64,000 bases of DNA from Actinoplanes sp. M2I2 (lineage in GTDB: Bacteria > Actinomycetota > Actinomycetes > Mycobacteriales > Micromonosporaceae), in NCBI RefSeq assembly GCF_023544445.1, contig NZ_JALPVJ010000028.1, forward strand, positions 1 to 64,000. The letters run 5' to 3'. The notes beneath the pieces were generated by a model. That model saw only the letters and a list, made by a program, of their open reading frames with translations, was not told where the DNA came from and did not search any database. A program made the translations under genes and the position numbers. Positions 53,096 through 61,635 of this stretch are shown in pieces (position 1 is the stretch's first letter; every line of letters begins with the position of its first letter).

Positions 53096-54424
53096 ATGAC
53101 TGCCACCCTGCCCGAAACCCGCCCACCGGCCTCCCTCAAGGGCCACTGGATCGACGACTGGCGACCGGAGGACCCGGCCTTCTGGAACACGACCGGCGCG
53201 CCCATCGCCCGGCGCAACCTGATCTTCTCGATCACGTCCGAGCACATCGGCTTCTCGGTCTGGTCCCTCTGGTCGGTGCTCGTGCTGTTCCTGGGCCCCG
53301 AGTACGGGATCGACCCGGCCGGCAAGTTCCTGCTGACCGCGGTGCCGACGCTGGTCGGGGCCGCGCTGCGAATCCCGTACAGCTTCGCCGTCTCCCGCTT
53401 CGGCGGTCGCAACTGGACGGTCTTCAGCGCCGCGCTCCTGCTCGTCCCCTCGGTCCTGGCCGCCTTCCTGATCCGCCCCGGCGTCGACTACTCGACGCTG
53501 CTCATCCTGGCCGCCGTGGCAGGCGTCGGCGGCGGCAACTTCGCGTCGTCGATGACCAACATCAACGCCTACTATCCCGACCGCCTCAAAGGCTGGGCGC
53601 TGGGCATCAACGCCGGCGGCGGCAACCTGGGCGTCGCCGCGGTGCAACTGGTCGGCCTGTTCGTGCTGGCCGTCTTCGGCGCCGGCCAACCCGGCCTGGT
53701 CGCCGGCATCTACATCCCGCTGATCGTGCTGGCCGCGCTGGGCTCCGCGCTCTACATGGACAACCTGTCACAGGCCCGCAGCGAGAAGCGGGGCATGCGA
53801 GACGCCGTCCGCCAACCCCACACCTGGGTGATGTCGCTGCTCTACATCGGCACGTTCGGCTCGTTCATCGGCTTCGGTTTCGCCTTCGGCCAGGTCCTGC
53901 AGGTGCAGTTCGCCGACGTCTTCAGCACCCCCGTCAAGGCCGCCTACCTGACCTTCCTCGGCCCGCTGCTGGGCTCGCTGATCCGCCCCGTCGGCGGCGC
54001 CCTGGCCGACCGGCTGGGCGGCGCGAAGGTCACCTTCGTCAACTTCATCGCCATGGCCCTGGGCGCGGCGACCGTCCTGCTGGCCGCCCAGCTGCGCTCG
54101 CTGCCCCTGTACATCGTCGGGTTCATCGCCCTGTTCGTCTTCAGCGGCGTGGGCAACGGCTCGACGTACAAAATGATCCCGGCCATCTTCAAGCGCAAGA
54201 ACCCGGGCGACGACCACGAGGCCCGCCGCCTGTCCAACGCGGTCATCGGCATCGCGGGGGCGGTCGGCGCCTTCGGCGGGGTCCTGGTCAACCTGGCGTT
54301 CCGTCAGTCGTTCCTGACCACCAAGGAGGCGGACTCGGCTTACCTCGGGTTCATCGCCTTCTACGCCGTCTGCGTCGTGGTCACCTGGGTCGTGTACCTG
54401 CGCCCCGGAACCAGCCGCGTCTGA
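53096..54424 (+). CDS. narK: Nitrate/nitrite MFS transporter
   Basis: The 442-residue permease has 12 predicted spans and the nitrate signature repeats GVGGGNFASSMTNINAYYPD and VGNGSTYKMIPAIF (both Gly-rich with an Asn). An Arg in RIPYSF of helix 2 binds nitrate in the family. It is last in the operon and should import nitrate or export nitrite. Confidence 0.94.
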   Translation: MTATLPETRPPASLKGHWIDDWRPEDPAFWNTTGAPIARRNLIFSITSEHIGFSVWSLWSVLVLFLGPEYGIDPAGKFLLTAVPTLVGAALRIPYSFAVSRFGGRNWTVFSAALLLVPSVLAAFLIRPGVDYSTLLILAAVAGVGGGNFASSMTNINAYYPDRLKGWALGINAGGGNLGVAAVQLVGLFVLAVFGAGQPGLVAGIYIPLIVLAALGSALYMDNLSQARSEKRGMRDAVRQPHTWVMSLLYIGTFGSFIGFGFAFGQVLQVQFADVFSTPVKAAYLTFLGPLLGSLIRPVGGALADRLGGAKVTFVNFIAMALGAATVLLAAQLRSLPLYIVGFIALFVFSGVGNGSTYKMIPAIFKRKNPGDDHEARRLSNAVIGIAGAVGAFGGVLVNLAFRQSFLTTKEADSAYLGFIAFYAVCVVVTWVVYLRPGTSRV

Positions 54425-55080
54425 CGGGCCGGCCGCTTTTGTCGCGCGCCCCATTCCCGGGTCCGGCGGGGATGGGGTCGCCGATTGTCCGGGGTGCGCT
54501 GCGCGGGTGTGCGGCACACGGTGAGGACGAGATTCGTTCCGGGCTGCTCGAAGGGTGGGCCGGGCGCCGGCGCGACTGAGCTTCCAGCACCCGCCGTTGA
54601 CCGCCCCGCCGTCGAGCGCCCGACCATGGACAACCCGACAACAGGGACTGGCCGACGAGTGCTCAGCCATCGACCAACCAGCCGACGGGCGGCCCGAGCC
54701 CCACTCAATGTGGTACTTCAGCCAACCGTCGCGCCAGCGGTGTGGAGATTGACGTCCCGCTATCGGCGCTGAGTCGCCACCGCGCTCTGCTCCTTCCGGC
54801 GCGAGCGCTCCATGAGCACCGTTGATGGCACCCTTGAAAACTCCCCAGCAACGCCCTGATCCGCAGCTCGGGTCCGTCCACACCGAATCGTTCGGCCCGA
54901 GAATGCTTTGGCGGCGCGCCGCCGCCAACGCCTCTGCACCGTGTTCCGCAACATCTCCCGCGCCGGGTGATTGCGTGAATCACCATCCCTCCGACCGCCG
55001 CAGCCGCCGGGTTCTCCGTCCTCCGCATCTTTCGATGCTTCAGGAGTGCTTGACGGTCGGGTGCTTGCCTCGGTCCCGCC
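54425..55080. other. Long intergenic region without a supported gene
   Basis: About 650 bases after narK hold several short open frames on both strands with no recognisable protein, no good start sites and erratic composition. GGCCGGCC just after the narK stop is a weak terminator candidate. Nothing else is supported here. Confidence 0.5.
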
Positions 55081-55311
55081 CGGTTCTGCTTGTCCGGCTC
55101 GCGTGTCTGACCCGCTTGTTCGGTTCTGCTTGTCCGGCTCGCGTGTCTGACCCGCTTGTTCGGTTCTGCTTGTCCGGCTCGCGTGTCTGACCCGCTTGTT
55201 CGGTTCTGCTTGTCCGGCTCGCGTGTCTGACCCGCTTGTTCGGTCCTGCTTGTCCGGCTCGCGTGTCTGACCCGCTTGTTCGGTCCTGCTTGTCCAGCCC
55301 GCGTGTTCGGC
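55081..55311. repeat. 40-bp tandem repeat, five full copies and a partial sixth
   Basis: The unit begins CGGTTCTGCTTGTCCGGCTC and restarts exactly at 55081, 55121, 55161, 55201, 55241 and 55281. The first four are identical; the last two carry CGGTCC. Because 40 is not a multiple of three, each copy is read in a new frame. No protein is supported. Confidence 0.95.
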
Positions 55312-55538
55312 CCGTCCATCCGTCCGCCCGTCCGTCCGCCCGCTCGGCTCGTGGTCGGGTAGTCAAGGGCTGTGCGCTCAACGGCCGGACGCTTGTCATT
55401 CGGTAAGTTGCCGTGCGGTCAGTTGGAGGCCAGACACGACCTCGAGCGGGCAGCACAGCTCGCAGGCTCAGCCTTCGCGCCACTGGTTTACAGAAGGTGA
55501 AAGTAGATCTCTGCAGGGCCGCCGCGACCAGAAAAGTG

Positions 55539-55554
55539 TCGTACGTCTGTTCGA
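55539..55554. promoter_or_regulatory. Probable LexA (SOS) box
   Basis: TCGTACGTCTGTTCGA matches the actinobacterial consensus TCGAAC-N4-GTTCGA at 11 of 12 positions. It ends 10 bases before the start of the DUF222/HNH gene, a normal place for LexA repression. Several mycobacterial 13E12-family genes are DNA-damage inducible. Confidence 0.65.
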
Positions 55555-55564
55555 AGATAAGTGC

Positions 55565-56845
55565 GTGTTGGCAGACGTGCAGCAACTGGGTGAGGACGCG
55601 GCGAAGCTCGCCGCGGCCTCACTGTGGCCGTTGGCCGACGACGAGCTCATCGCCTGCCTGCAGTCGGCCCATAGGCTGGAGCAGGCCGCCGCAGCGCTGC
55701 AGACACGACTGGTGCACCAGGCCACCGACCGCGGGCTGCCGGCAGGGCAGGGGCATCGCAGCACCGCGGGCTGGCTGCGCGCGAGACTGCTGCTCGACCC
55801 TGCCCCGGCTCGCGAGCTCGCCGACCGGGCCGCTGTCCTCAGCCGGCAACCCGCCGTCGAGCAGGCCCTGCTCGACGGGCACGTCGATGCCCGCCAGGCA
55901 GCGGTGATCGCCACCACCACCGAAACCGTCGCCGCCGGCCTGGCCGACCTCGACGAGATCAGCCCGGCCGATGCCGGGCAACTCACTGAGCAGGCGCAAA
56001 CCACGCTCATCGACATGGCTCAACGGCTGCCCGCCTACCAGCTCTACCGTGTCGGCCAGCGCATTCTTGCCCACGTCGCCCCCGACCTGGCCGAGCGCGC
56101 CGACCAACTGCTGCTGGCCCGCCAGGATGCCCGCGCCCGGCAAGCGCGCGGCTTAACCATGTCGCTTCCCGCCGACGGCCTGGTCCGGCTCTCCGGGGCG
56201 CTCGACACCGAAGACGCCGCCGTCCTCCAGGCCGCGCTGCAGCCCCTGTGCAAACCGTCGACCGGCGACGAACGGCGCCCAGCGCAACGGCGCGCCGACG
56301 CGCTGATCGACATCTGCCGGCTGGCCCTGACCACCGGCGAGCTGCCGGCCTCCGGTGGAGAGCCCGCCCAGCTCGCCGTCACCGTCGCCTACGACGCGCT
56401 CGCGGCCCAGCTGGGCGCCGCCACCACCGACACCGGCGACCCCGTGTCGCCCGCAACCGTCCGGCGGCTGGCCTGCGACGCCCGCATCATCCCGGTCGTG
56501 CTCGGCAGCGCCGGACAAATCCTCGACCTCGGCCGCGGTCACCGCCTCGTCAACGGCCCCCTCCGCCGCGCGCTGGCCGTCCGGGACCGCGGCTGCGCCT
56601 TTCCCGACTGCGATCGCCCGCCGAGGTGGACCGACGCCCATCACCTGACGCCATGGACAGCCGGCGGCCCCACGTCCTTGGACAACCTCGTTCTGCTGTG
56701 CCGCCGCCATCACCGGCTGATCCACCATCCCACCGCGGGCTGGCAGGTCCGCCCCGGCCGCGACGGCCTGCCCGATTTCCTCCCACCACCCGGCATAGAC
56801 CCGACCCGAAAGGCTCGGCGAAACCTTTACCACCCACGCTTATGA
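55565..56845 (+). CDS. DUF222 / HNH endonuclease domain protein (13E12 repeat family)
   Basis: The 426-residue protein has an N-terminal helical DUF222 domain (about 20-320) and a C-terminal HNH nuclease motif: RDRGCAFPDCDRP, DAHHLTPW, NLVLLCRRHHRLIHH, with zinc Cys pairs and catalytic His. The family is multi-copy in mycobacteria and related actinomycetes and often sits among repeats. The start is GTG at 55565; TTG follows. It is flanked by tandem repeat arrays and preceded by an SOS box. Confidence 0.9.
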   Translation: MLADVQQLGEDAAKLAAASLWPLADDELIACLQSAHRLEQAAAALQTRLVHQATDRGLPAGQGHRSTAGWLRARLLLDPAPARELADRAAVLSRQPAVEQALLDGHVDARQAAVIATTTETVAAGLADLDEISPADAGQLTEQAQTTLIDMAQRLPAYQLYRVGQRILAHVAPDLAERADQLLLARQDARARQARGLTMSLPADGLVRLSGALDTEDAAVLQAALQPLCKPSTGDERRPAQRRADALIDICRLALTTGELPASGGEPAQLAVTVAYDALAAQLGAATTDTGDPVSPATVRRLACDARIIPVVLGSAGQILDLGRGHRLVNGPLRRALAVRDRGCAFPDCDRPPRWTDAHHLTPWTAGGPTSLDNLVLLCRRHHRLIHHPTAGWQVRPGRDGLPDFLPPPGIDPTRKARRNLYHPRL

Positions 56846-57008
56846 GCCGCCCGACCCACCCGGCGAAGCCGTGTCCAAGCCTCGGCTGCACGCAACCTTC
56901 GATCACAATGCCGTCGGTGTACTGCGCGCCACGAGCACCCGAACCGCTCCGAGGCCACACCGCCACGATCCAGAAAGGGCAGGACGGGCAGGACGGGCAG
57001 GACGAACG

Positions 57009-57056
57009 CGCCTGTGTCGGCTCGCGCCTGTGTCGGCTCGCGCCTATGTCCGCTTG
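57009..57056. repeat. 16-bp tandem repeat, three copies
   Basis: CGCCTGTGTCGGCTCG occurs twice exactly (57009-57024, 57025-57040) and once with three changes (57041-57056). Confidence 0.8.
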
Positions 57057-57146
57057 CGGGATTCCGGCTCGCGCCTGTTCTGATTCTCGGTTCCGCCGGC
57101 CCGCCAGTGGTCACCGTGTGGGCGCATCGTAAGGACCGCCGGAGTC

Positions 57147-57163
57147 ATCTGCTGACAGCAGAT
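57147..57163. promoter_or_regulatory. PopR-like palindromic box upstream of clpP pair
   Basis: ATCTGCTGACAGCAGAT is a perfect palindrome around one base. Its core TCTGCT-N3-AGCAGA differs from the PopR site reported in Streptomyces (TCTGCC-N3-GGCAGA, from memory) by one symmetric base. It stands 70 bases before the first clpP start, and a PopR-like gene lies downstream. Confidence 0.65.
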
Positions 57164-57233
57164 CGGCTTGGTTCCCGGCCGTCCGCCGCTCGATGGTGGA
57201 GCGAGTACGTCCGGCCGAGCCGAAGGAGAAACC

Positions 57234-57860
57234 ATGCACCTTTCCACCGCAGCGAGCCCGTGGACCGCGGGTTCCATCGACGACCAGGTGGCCGCCCGGC
57301 TCCTGCACCAGCGCATCATCGTGCTCGGCGCCGAGGTCGATGACCAGATCGCCAACCGGCTGTGCGGACAGCTGCTGCTGTTGTCGGCGGAGGACCCGCG
57401 CGGCGTCATCAGCCTGTACATCAACTCGCCGGGCGGTTCCGTCACCGCTGGACTGGCCATCTACGACACCATGCGGCTGATCCCCAACGACGTGAGCACG
57501 CTGGCGCTGGGGCTGGCCGGCAGCATGGGTCAGTTTCTGCTCACCGCGGGGACCCCGGGCAAGCGGTTCGCCCTGCCGCACGCGCAGATCCTGATGCACC
57601 AGGGGTCGGCCGGCTTCGGCGGCACCGCGGCCGACGTCGAGATCTACGCGAACCAGTTGGAGCGGCTCGGCCAGACGCTTCTGGGTCTCACGGCCGAACA
57701 CACCGGGCAGCCGATCGACACGGTCGAGCTGGACAGCCGGCGCGATCGCTGGTTCACCGCCGAGGAGGCTCTCGCGTACGGCCTGATCGATCACGTTCTT
57801 GACAGCGTCGACGACGTGCGCCCGTCGATGGCCCGGCAGCCGATGGGACTGAGCGCATGA
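57234..57860 (+). CDS. clpP: ATP-dependent Clp protease proteolytic subunit (first of pair)
   Basis: The 208-residue protein has the full catalytic triad: Ser97 (GLAGSMGQFLL), His122 (LMHQGSAG) and Asp171 (RRDRWF). It forms ClpP rings that degrade proteins delivered by ClpX or ClpC. No clpX follows, unlike the usual clpP1P2-clpX order, so this looks like an accessory pair akin to Streptomyces clpP3P4. GAAGGAGA precedes the ATG, and it overlaps the next clpP by 4 bp. Confidence 0.95.
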   Translation: MHLSTAASPWTAGSIDDQVAARLLHQRIIVLGAEVDDQIANRLCGQLLLLSAEDPRGVISLYINSPGGSVTAGLAIYDTMRLIPNDVSTLALGLAGSMGQFLLTAGTPGKRFALPHAQILMHQGSAGFGGTAADVEIYANQLERLGQTLLGLTAEHTGQPIDTVELDSRRDRWFTAEEALAYGLIDHVLDSVDDVRPSMARQPMGLSA

Positions 57861-58471
57861 GCCAGTACACGATCCCGACCGTGGTGGAGAAGACGCCGAA
57901 CGGCGAGCGCGCGTTCGACATCTACTCGCGACTGCTGTCGGACCGGATCATCTTCCTCGGCACCGAGATCGACGACGGCGTCGCCAACGTCGTCATCGCG
58001 CAGCTCATTCACCTGGAGTCGGCCGGCGAGCAGGAGATCGGGCTGTACATCAACTCCCCGGGCGGCAGCTTCAGCGCCCTGACCGCGATCTACGACACCA
58101 TGCATTTCGTACGGTGTGACATCGCGACCATCTGTGTCGGACAGGCAGCGTCGGCGGCCGCGGCGCTGCTGGCCGCCGGCACCCCGGGCAAGCGATCGGT
58201 GCTGCCGCACGCCAAGGTCACCCTGCATCAGCCGTCCAGCCAGGCCCGCGGCACGTTGCCGGACCTGGCCGTCGAGGCCAAGGAGGTGGCGAAGGTGCGG
58301 GCCGAGATGGACCGGATCCTGGCCGGACACACCGGGCACACAGTCGCCAAGATCCGGGCCGACACCGACCGCAGCATGACCCTGTCGGCACCGGACGCCG
58401 TCGCCTACGGCTTGGCCGACCGGGTGATCACCCAGCGCGAGGCTCGCGCCTATCGGCTGGACGCTGCTTGA
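57857..58471 (+). CDS. clpP: ATP-dependent Clp protease proteolytic subunit (second of pair)
   Basis: The 204-residue protein has Ser99 (VGQAASAAAALLAAG), His124 (VTLHQPSS) and Asp171 (DTDRSMTL), so it also appears active. Actinobacterial ClpP rings are often mixed, and the 4-bp overlap favours equal synthesis of both subunits. The N-terminus YTIPTVVEKTPNGERAFDIY is longer than in the partner and typical of the second subunit type. Confidence 0.95.
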   Translation: MSQYTIPTVVEKTPNGERAFDIYSRLLSDRIIFLGTEIDDGVANVVIAQLIHLESAGEQEIGLYINSPGGSFSALTAIYDTMHFVRCDIATICVGQAASAAAALLAAGTPGKRSVLPHAKVTLHQPSSQARGTLPDLAVEAKEVAKVRAEMDRILAGHTGHTVAKIRADTDRSMTLSAPDAVAYGLADRVITQREARAYRLDAA

Positions 58472-59025
58472 TCAGCCGGTCGGCGGTGCGATCCGCTGCG
58501 GGCCGATCGGCCACGCAACACAACTGGCTGTGGTCATCGGTCGGCAGGGGAAGTTCCTGTGGTCGTTCGTCCGGCGGCGCGGGACGCGGCGGTCCTGATC
58601 GATGGATCTCAGCGGGCGCGCCGCCTCGACAGGGGTTGGGCAGCGGACGCCACCCCGAGTGAGCGGCCGATGTTCGGACGCCACCCCCGAGTGAGCGGCC
58701 GGTGGTCGCGCCGCCTTGGGTGGGCGACCGGCCGTGGGCGCCGCCTTGGGCGGGCGGCCGGTGGTGAGGCGCCGCCTTGGGTGAGCGGCAGGTGGTGAGG
58801 CGCCGCCTTTATCGAGCGACCTGGTAGCAGGAGCCCTCCTGGATCGAGCGACCGGGCAGTGTGCTCCCGCCTTGGCGAACGACCGGCATTTGGGGCCTGT
58901 CTCGATCGAGTGAACGGCATCGGGTCTCGCCTCGAGCGAGCGACAGGCATTGGCAGGCGGCCTCGATGGAGCGGCCAGCGGATGGACTATGCCTCGTTCA
59001 GGTAAAGGCCTCGAAAAGTTTCTGA
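58472..59025. repeat. Intergenic region filled by degenerate ~31-bp repeats
   Basis: From about 58648 to 58985 a unit of 29-33 bases recurs some ten times, built on GAGCGACCGG and CGCCGCCTTGGGTGA. Early copies are close to each other and later ones decay. No gene is supported; open frames on the - strand are by-products of the repeats. It separates the convergent clpP and PopR-like genes. Confidence 0.75.
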
Positions 59026-59448
59026 TCAGGCGGCCAGCAGGACGACGTCTCCGGAGCGCGAGCCACGCGGCGCCGACGTCCGCAGCTGGGTCTTGTACTC
59101 GGGCTGGGTCTTGTACTCGGGCTGGGTTTTGTACTGGGGCTGGCCCTGAGTTCGGCGCAGGCGTGCCGACTCGAGCTGGAGGACGGGGGCGCGGTCGACG
59201 GTCAGATCGCGCCCCACCTCGGCCAGCAGGTCGACCAGGTCGATGCGCAACGACTCGCAGACAGCGGCCAGGATCTCGGAGCTCGGTTCCTTGCGGCCCC
59301 GCTCGACCTCCGACAGGTATTGCACCGAGACGCACGCCTCGTGGGCCACCTCGGCCAGCGTCCGTCGCTGCTCCTGCCGGCGGCGGCGCAGAACATCGCC
59401 GACGAGTTTGCGCAGCAGGGGCCGGGATCGCCGCGTGAGGTCCGCCAT
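59026..59448 (-). CDS. popR: PopR/ClgR-like helix-turn-helix regulator with C-terminal LAA
   Basis: The 140-residue protein has a Cro/CI-type HTH at about 10-70 (GDVLRRRRQEQRRTLAEVAH, CVSVQYLSEVERGRKEPSSE) matching ClgR and PopR, activators of clp genes. The tail holds three QPEYKT-like hexapeptides coded by an 18-bp repeat (59086-59139). It ends DVVLLAA; PopR and ClgR are degraded through a C-terminal Ala-Ala. A PopR-like box precedes the neighbouring clpP pair. TACGGT stands six bases before the ATG, so it is probably leaderless. Confidence 0.85.
   Translation of the reverse strand: MADLTRRSRPLLRKLVGDVLRRRRQEQRRTLAEVAHEACVSVQYLSEVERGRKEPSSEILAAVCESLRIDLVDLLAEVGRDLTVDRAPVLQLESARLRRTQGQPQYKTQPEYKTQPEYKTQLRTSAPRGSRSGDVVLLAA
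59086..59139. repeat. 18-bp in-frame repeat within popR-like gene
   Basis: CTGGGTCTTGTACTCGGG occurs at 59086 and 59104 exactly and at 59122 with two changes. It encodes hexapeptides in the protein tail. Confidence 0.85.
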
Positions 59449-59532
59449 GAGATGACCGTAGTGAAACGAAGCCGCCGCCGACACCCGCCGGGCCACGGTT
59501 CAGCCAGCAGCGTACGACCGCGCCGCTTCCGT

Positions 59533-59637
59533 ATGGTGAGCTGCGAGATGGTGAGCTGCGAGATGGTGAGCTGCGAGATGGTGAGCTGCGAGATGGTGAG
59601 CCGCGAGATGGTGAGCCGCGAGATCGCGAGCCGCGAG
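59533..59637. repeat. 15-bp tandem repeat, seven copies
   Basis: ATGGTGAGCTGCGAG repeats seven times, four exact and three with changes toward the 3' end. It lies in the leader region of the reductase gene at 59690. It is open in several frames but has no independent gene support. Confidence 0.9.
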
Positions 59638-59689
59638 CAGTTTGCCGGCTGCCGACGCGGCGCCGGTCGCCGAACATGGAGAGGACGTC

Positions 59690-60274
59690 ATGCCCGGACG
59701 ATTCGTGTACTGGATGAACGTGTCCGCCGACCTCCGGATCGAGCACGCTCAAGGCGAGCAGGGTGGCGGCGAGTGGATGCGCATCGGCGAGGCGTTGCAC
59801 CGGGAGTTCAACAAGCGGGCGCGAGCGCTGGCGCTCATGGTTCAGGGGCGCACGATCTACGAGACCATGGAGGGATTCTGGCCCTCCGCCCGTACCGATG
59901 ACTCGCTGCCCGACTATCTGCGGGAGTACGGCGAGATCTGGACGGACAAGCCGAAGGTGCTCGTCTCCCGCACACGCACCGGCGCCGGGCACAACACCCG
60001 CGTGGTCGGCGGCGACGACGCGATCGGCCGGCTCGCCGCCCTGCGCGCCGAGACCGACGGTGACATCGGCGTCGGCGGCGCCACCGTGGCCACGCAACTG
60101 CTGCGTGCGGGTCTGCTCGACGAACTGCTGCTCTTCACGCATCCGGTGATCCTCGGCGCGGGCCGGCCGTTGTTCGACGATCACGACGAGCCGATCCAGC
60201 TGGACCTGCTCGAGCTGGCGTCGTTCGACGAAGGCGTCACGATGCACCGCTACGCCGTCCGCCCTTTGCGCTAG
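59690..60274 (+). CDS. Dihydrofolate-reductase-fold protein (RibD C-terminal family)
   Basis: The 194-residue protein has the RibD-C/DHFR-like fold with MVQGRTIYETMEGFW, DIGVGGATVATQLLRAGLLD and LLLFTHPVILGAGRPLF. Relatives reduce pterin-like or riboflavin precursors with NADPH, but most stand-alone members are uncharacterised. GGAGAGG precedes the ATG by five bases. A 15-bp repeat array lies directly upstream. Confidence 0.88.
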   Translation: MPGRFVYWMNVSADLRIEHAQGEQGGGEWMRIGEALHREFNKRARALALMVQGRTIYETMEGFWPSARTDDSLPDYLREYGEIWTDKPKVLVSRTRTGAGHNTRVVGGDDAIGRLAALRAETDGDIGVGGATVATQLLRAGLLDELLLFTHPVILGAGRPLFDDHDEPIQLDLLELASFDEGVTMHRYAVRPLR

Positions 60275-60388
60275 CCGAACCCTGAGCCGACCCGGCGAAC
60301 GCCCGCGGCTCGCCCCATGGTCGACTGGACGGGCCGGAGTGGCATCGTGCTCCGGTCTGAGTCAGCGGCAAATGAGGGGGAGCGGGCA

Positions 60389-60883
60389 GTGGAGTCCGGT
60401 GCTGATCGGGACGCGCAGCTGCAAACCCAGGTGCGGGAGCACCTGCAACCGGGCGAGACGTTCCGTGCCGCCATCTGGGTGAGCCGGCCGGAAGGAAGCG
60501 CGTCCGTCCGGATCACGCGCGGTGAGATGTCACCGTTGCGGTTCCGCCGGCGCGTCCCCGGTATGCGCCGCGGGCTTCACGGTGCGCCGCGCAGTCATGC
60601 CGTCGAGCTGGACGAGCACATCCGCACGGTCAACGACCCCCGCGTCCTCGCCCTCACGGACCGTCGCCTCGTCGTCCTGGCCAAGGGCATCGGCTCGTGG
60701 CGGGACCTGCTGGACCGGGTCTCGGGTCCCTCGCCTTCGCTGCGCAAGCGGTGGGAATGCCCGCGGGCGGACTTGGCCTCGGCCACCGAGCAGGCCGGCC
60801 GTTTGCTCCTGACGTTTACCGACGGCTCCACCGTCACCCTGCTTACCCCGTCGGCCCACGTCCAGCCGTTCCTCGCCGGCTGA
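60389..60883 (+). CDS. Hypothetical protein, possibly PH-like
   Basis: The 164-residue protein starts at GTG 60389 after GAGGGGGAG. HIRTVNDPRVLALTDRRLVV followed by LAKG, then LLLTFTDGSTVTLLTP, resemble bacterial PH-like domains that line the inside of membranes. No signal or membrane segment is seen. Family assignment is weak. Confidence 0.65.
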   Translation: MESGADRDAQLQTQVREHLQPGETFRAAIWVSRPEGSASVRITRGEMSPLRFRRRVPGMRRGLHGAPRSHAVELDEHIRTVNDPRVLALTDRRLVVLAKGIGSWRDLLDRVSGPSPSLRKRWECPRADLASATEQAGRLLLTFTDGSTVTLLTPSAHVQPFLAG

Positions 60884-60906
60884 GCGGCGTCCCTGACCGG
60901 CGCCCT

Positions 60907-60938
60907 TTACCCTTGGACGCCGTTACCCTTGGACGCCG
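60907..60938. repeat. Exact 16-bp tandem duplication at a promoter
   Basis: TTACCCTTGGACGCCG occurs at 60907-60922 and again at 60923-60938, running into the start codon region of the PAP2 gene. Each copy contains TACCCT, a TAnnnT -10 candidate, so the promoter itself may be doubled. Confidence 0.85.
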
Positions 60939-61614
60939 TGACGACGCTGGACAGTCCTCCGGAGACCCCCGCGACGCCGAACCGCCGTCGGCGCCGGATC
61001 GTCGGGATGCTGGTCTGGGCGGCGGTGTTCGTCGTCGGGATCCAGTTCGTCGGCGTGCCGATCAGCGACCAGCTGATCGCCTTCGGCTGGTTCACCGGCG
61101 GACTCACCCCGACCGAATGGCTGCAGCAGCACCTCTGGCAGAGGGGCGTGGTGCAGTGGTGGGAGGTGGTCGTCTCCCTCGTCTACTTCTCGCACTTCTT
61201 GACTCTGCCGACGATCGCCGTGGTGTTGTGGATGCGGTCGCGGTCGCAGTGGGCCCGGTTCATGCGACGGTGGTTCCTGCTCAGCGTGCTCGGCCTCATC
61301 ACGTACTTCGCCTACCCGGCGGCGCCGCCGTGGTGGGCGGACCAGTATCGCGGCCTCGTCGACGCGACTCGCATCTCCACCCAGGGCTGGAAGGCGATCG
61401 GCCTGGAGGGCACCGGCAACACCCTGAACGCGCTGCAGGTGGAGACGACGAACGACGTCGCTGCGATGCCGTCGCTGCACAGCGCGGCTGGGCGTACGTC
61501 GGTCTGGTCTTTCTGATCGCCGGACTCGGCGAACGGTGGTGGGCCCGGCGGCACGACCTCGTGGCCGGGGCGAACAGTCGACCGCGTGCCGCTCGGCCGC
61601 GCCGTTCCGGCTGA
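60938..61614 (+). pseudogene. PAP2-superfamily phosphatase/transferase with internal deletion and frameshift
   Basis: The intact part, from GTG 60938 to about 61480, has four membrane spans and the PAP2 motif AAMPSLHSA with its His. It then shifts into AGRTSVWSF and stops at 61516. In the next frame GWAYVGLVFLIAGLGERWWA and a basic tail run to 61614, which is the normal C-terminus of such proteins. The third motif (SRxxxxxH...D) that should lie between is missing. A deletion of roughly 40-60 codons that also broke the frame explains this. The product would lack half of its active site. Confidence 0.7.
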
Positions 61615-61635
61615 ACGGCACCGTAGGCTGCTCGC

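Larger units (their letters stand above)
56846..57233. other. Intergenic region between HNH and clpP genes
   Basis: This gap contains short GGCAGGAC repeats near 56979-57003, the 16-bp array at 57009 and a palindromic box at 57147. No gene is supported. The clpP promoter should lie after the palindrome. Confidence 0.5.

Noticed and set aside
54485..54772. Short overlapping frames after narK
   Set aside because: No ribosome sites, no family resemblance, and two strands are open at once. Treated as non-coding.
55081..55311. CRISPR array
   Set aside because: The repeats are directly adjacent without unique spacers and no cas genes are present.
55040..55585. - strand frame with repeated SRTEQAGQTREPDK-like peptides
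   Set aside because: It is the translation of the 40-bp tandem array, whose length shifts frame each copy, so a real protein is unlikely.
58472..59025. Coding region on the - strand between clpP and the popR-like gene
   Set aside because: The open frame is made of Pro/Arg-rich repeats from the degenerate DNA array and has no start site support.
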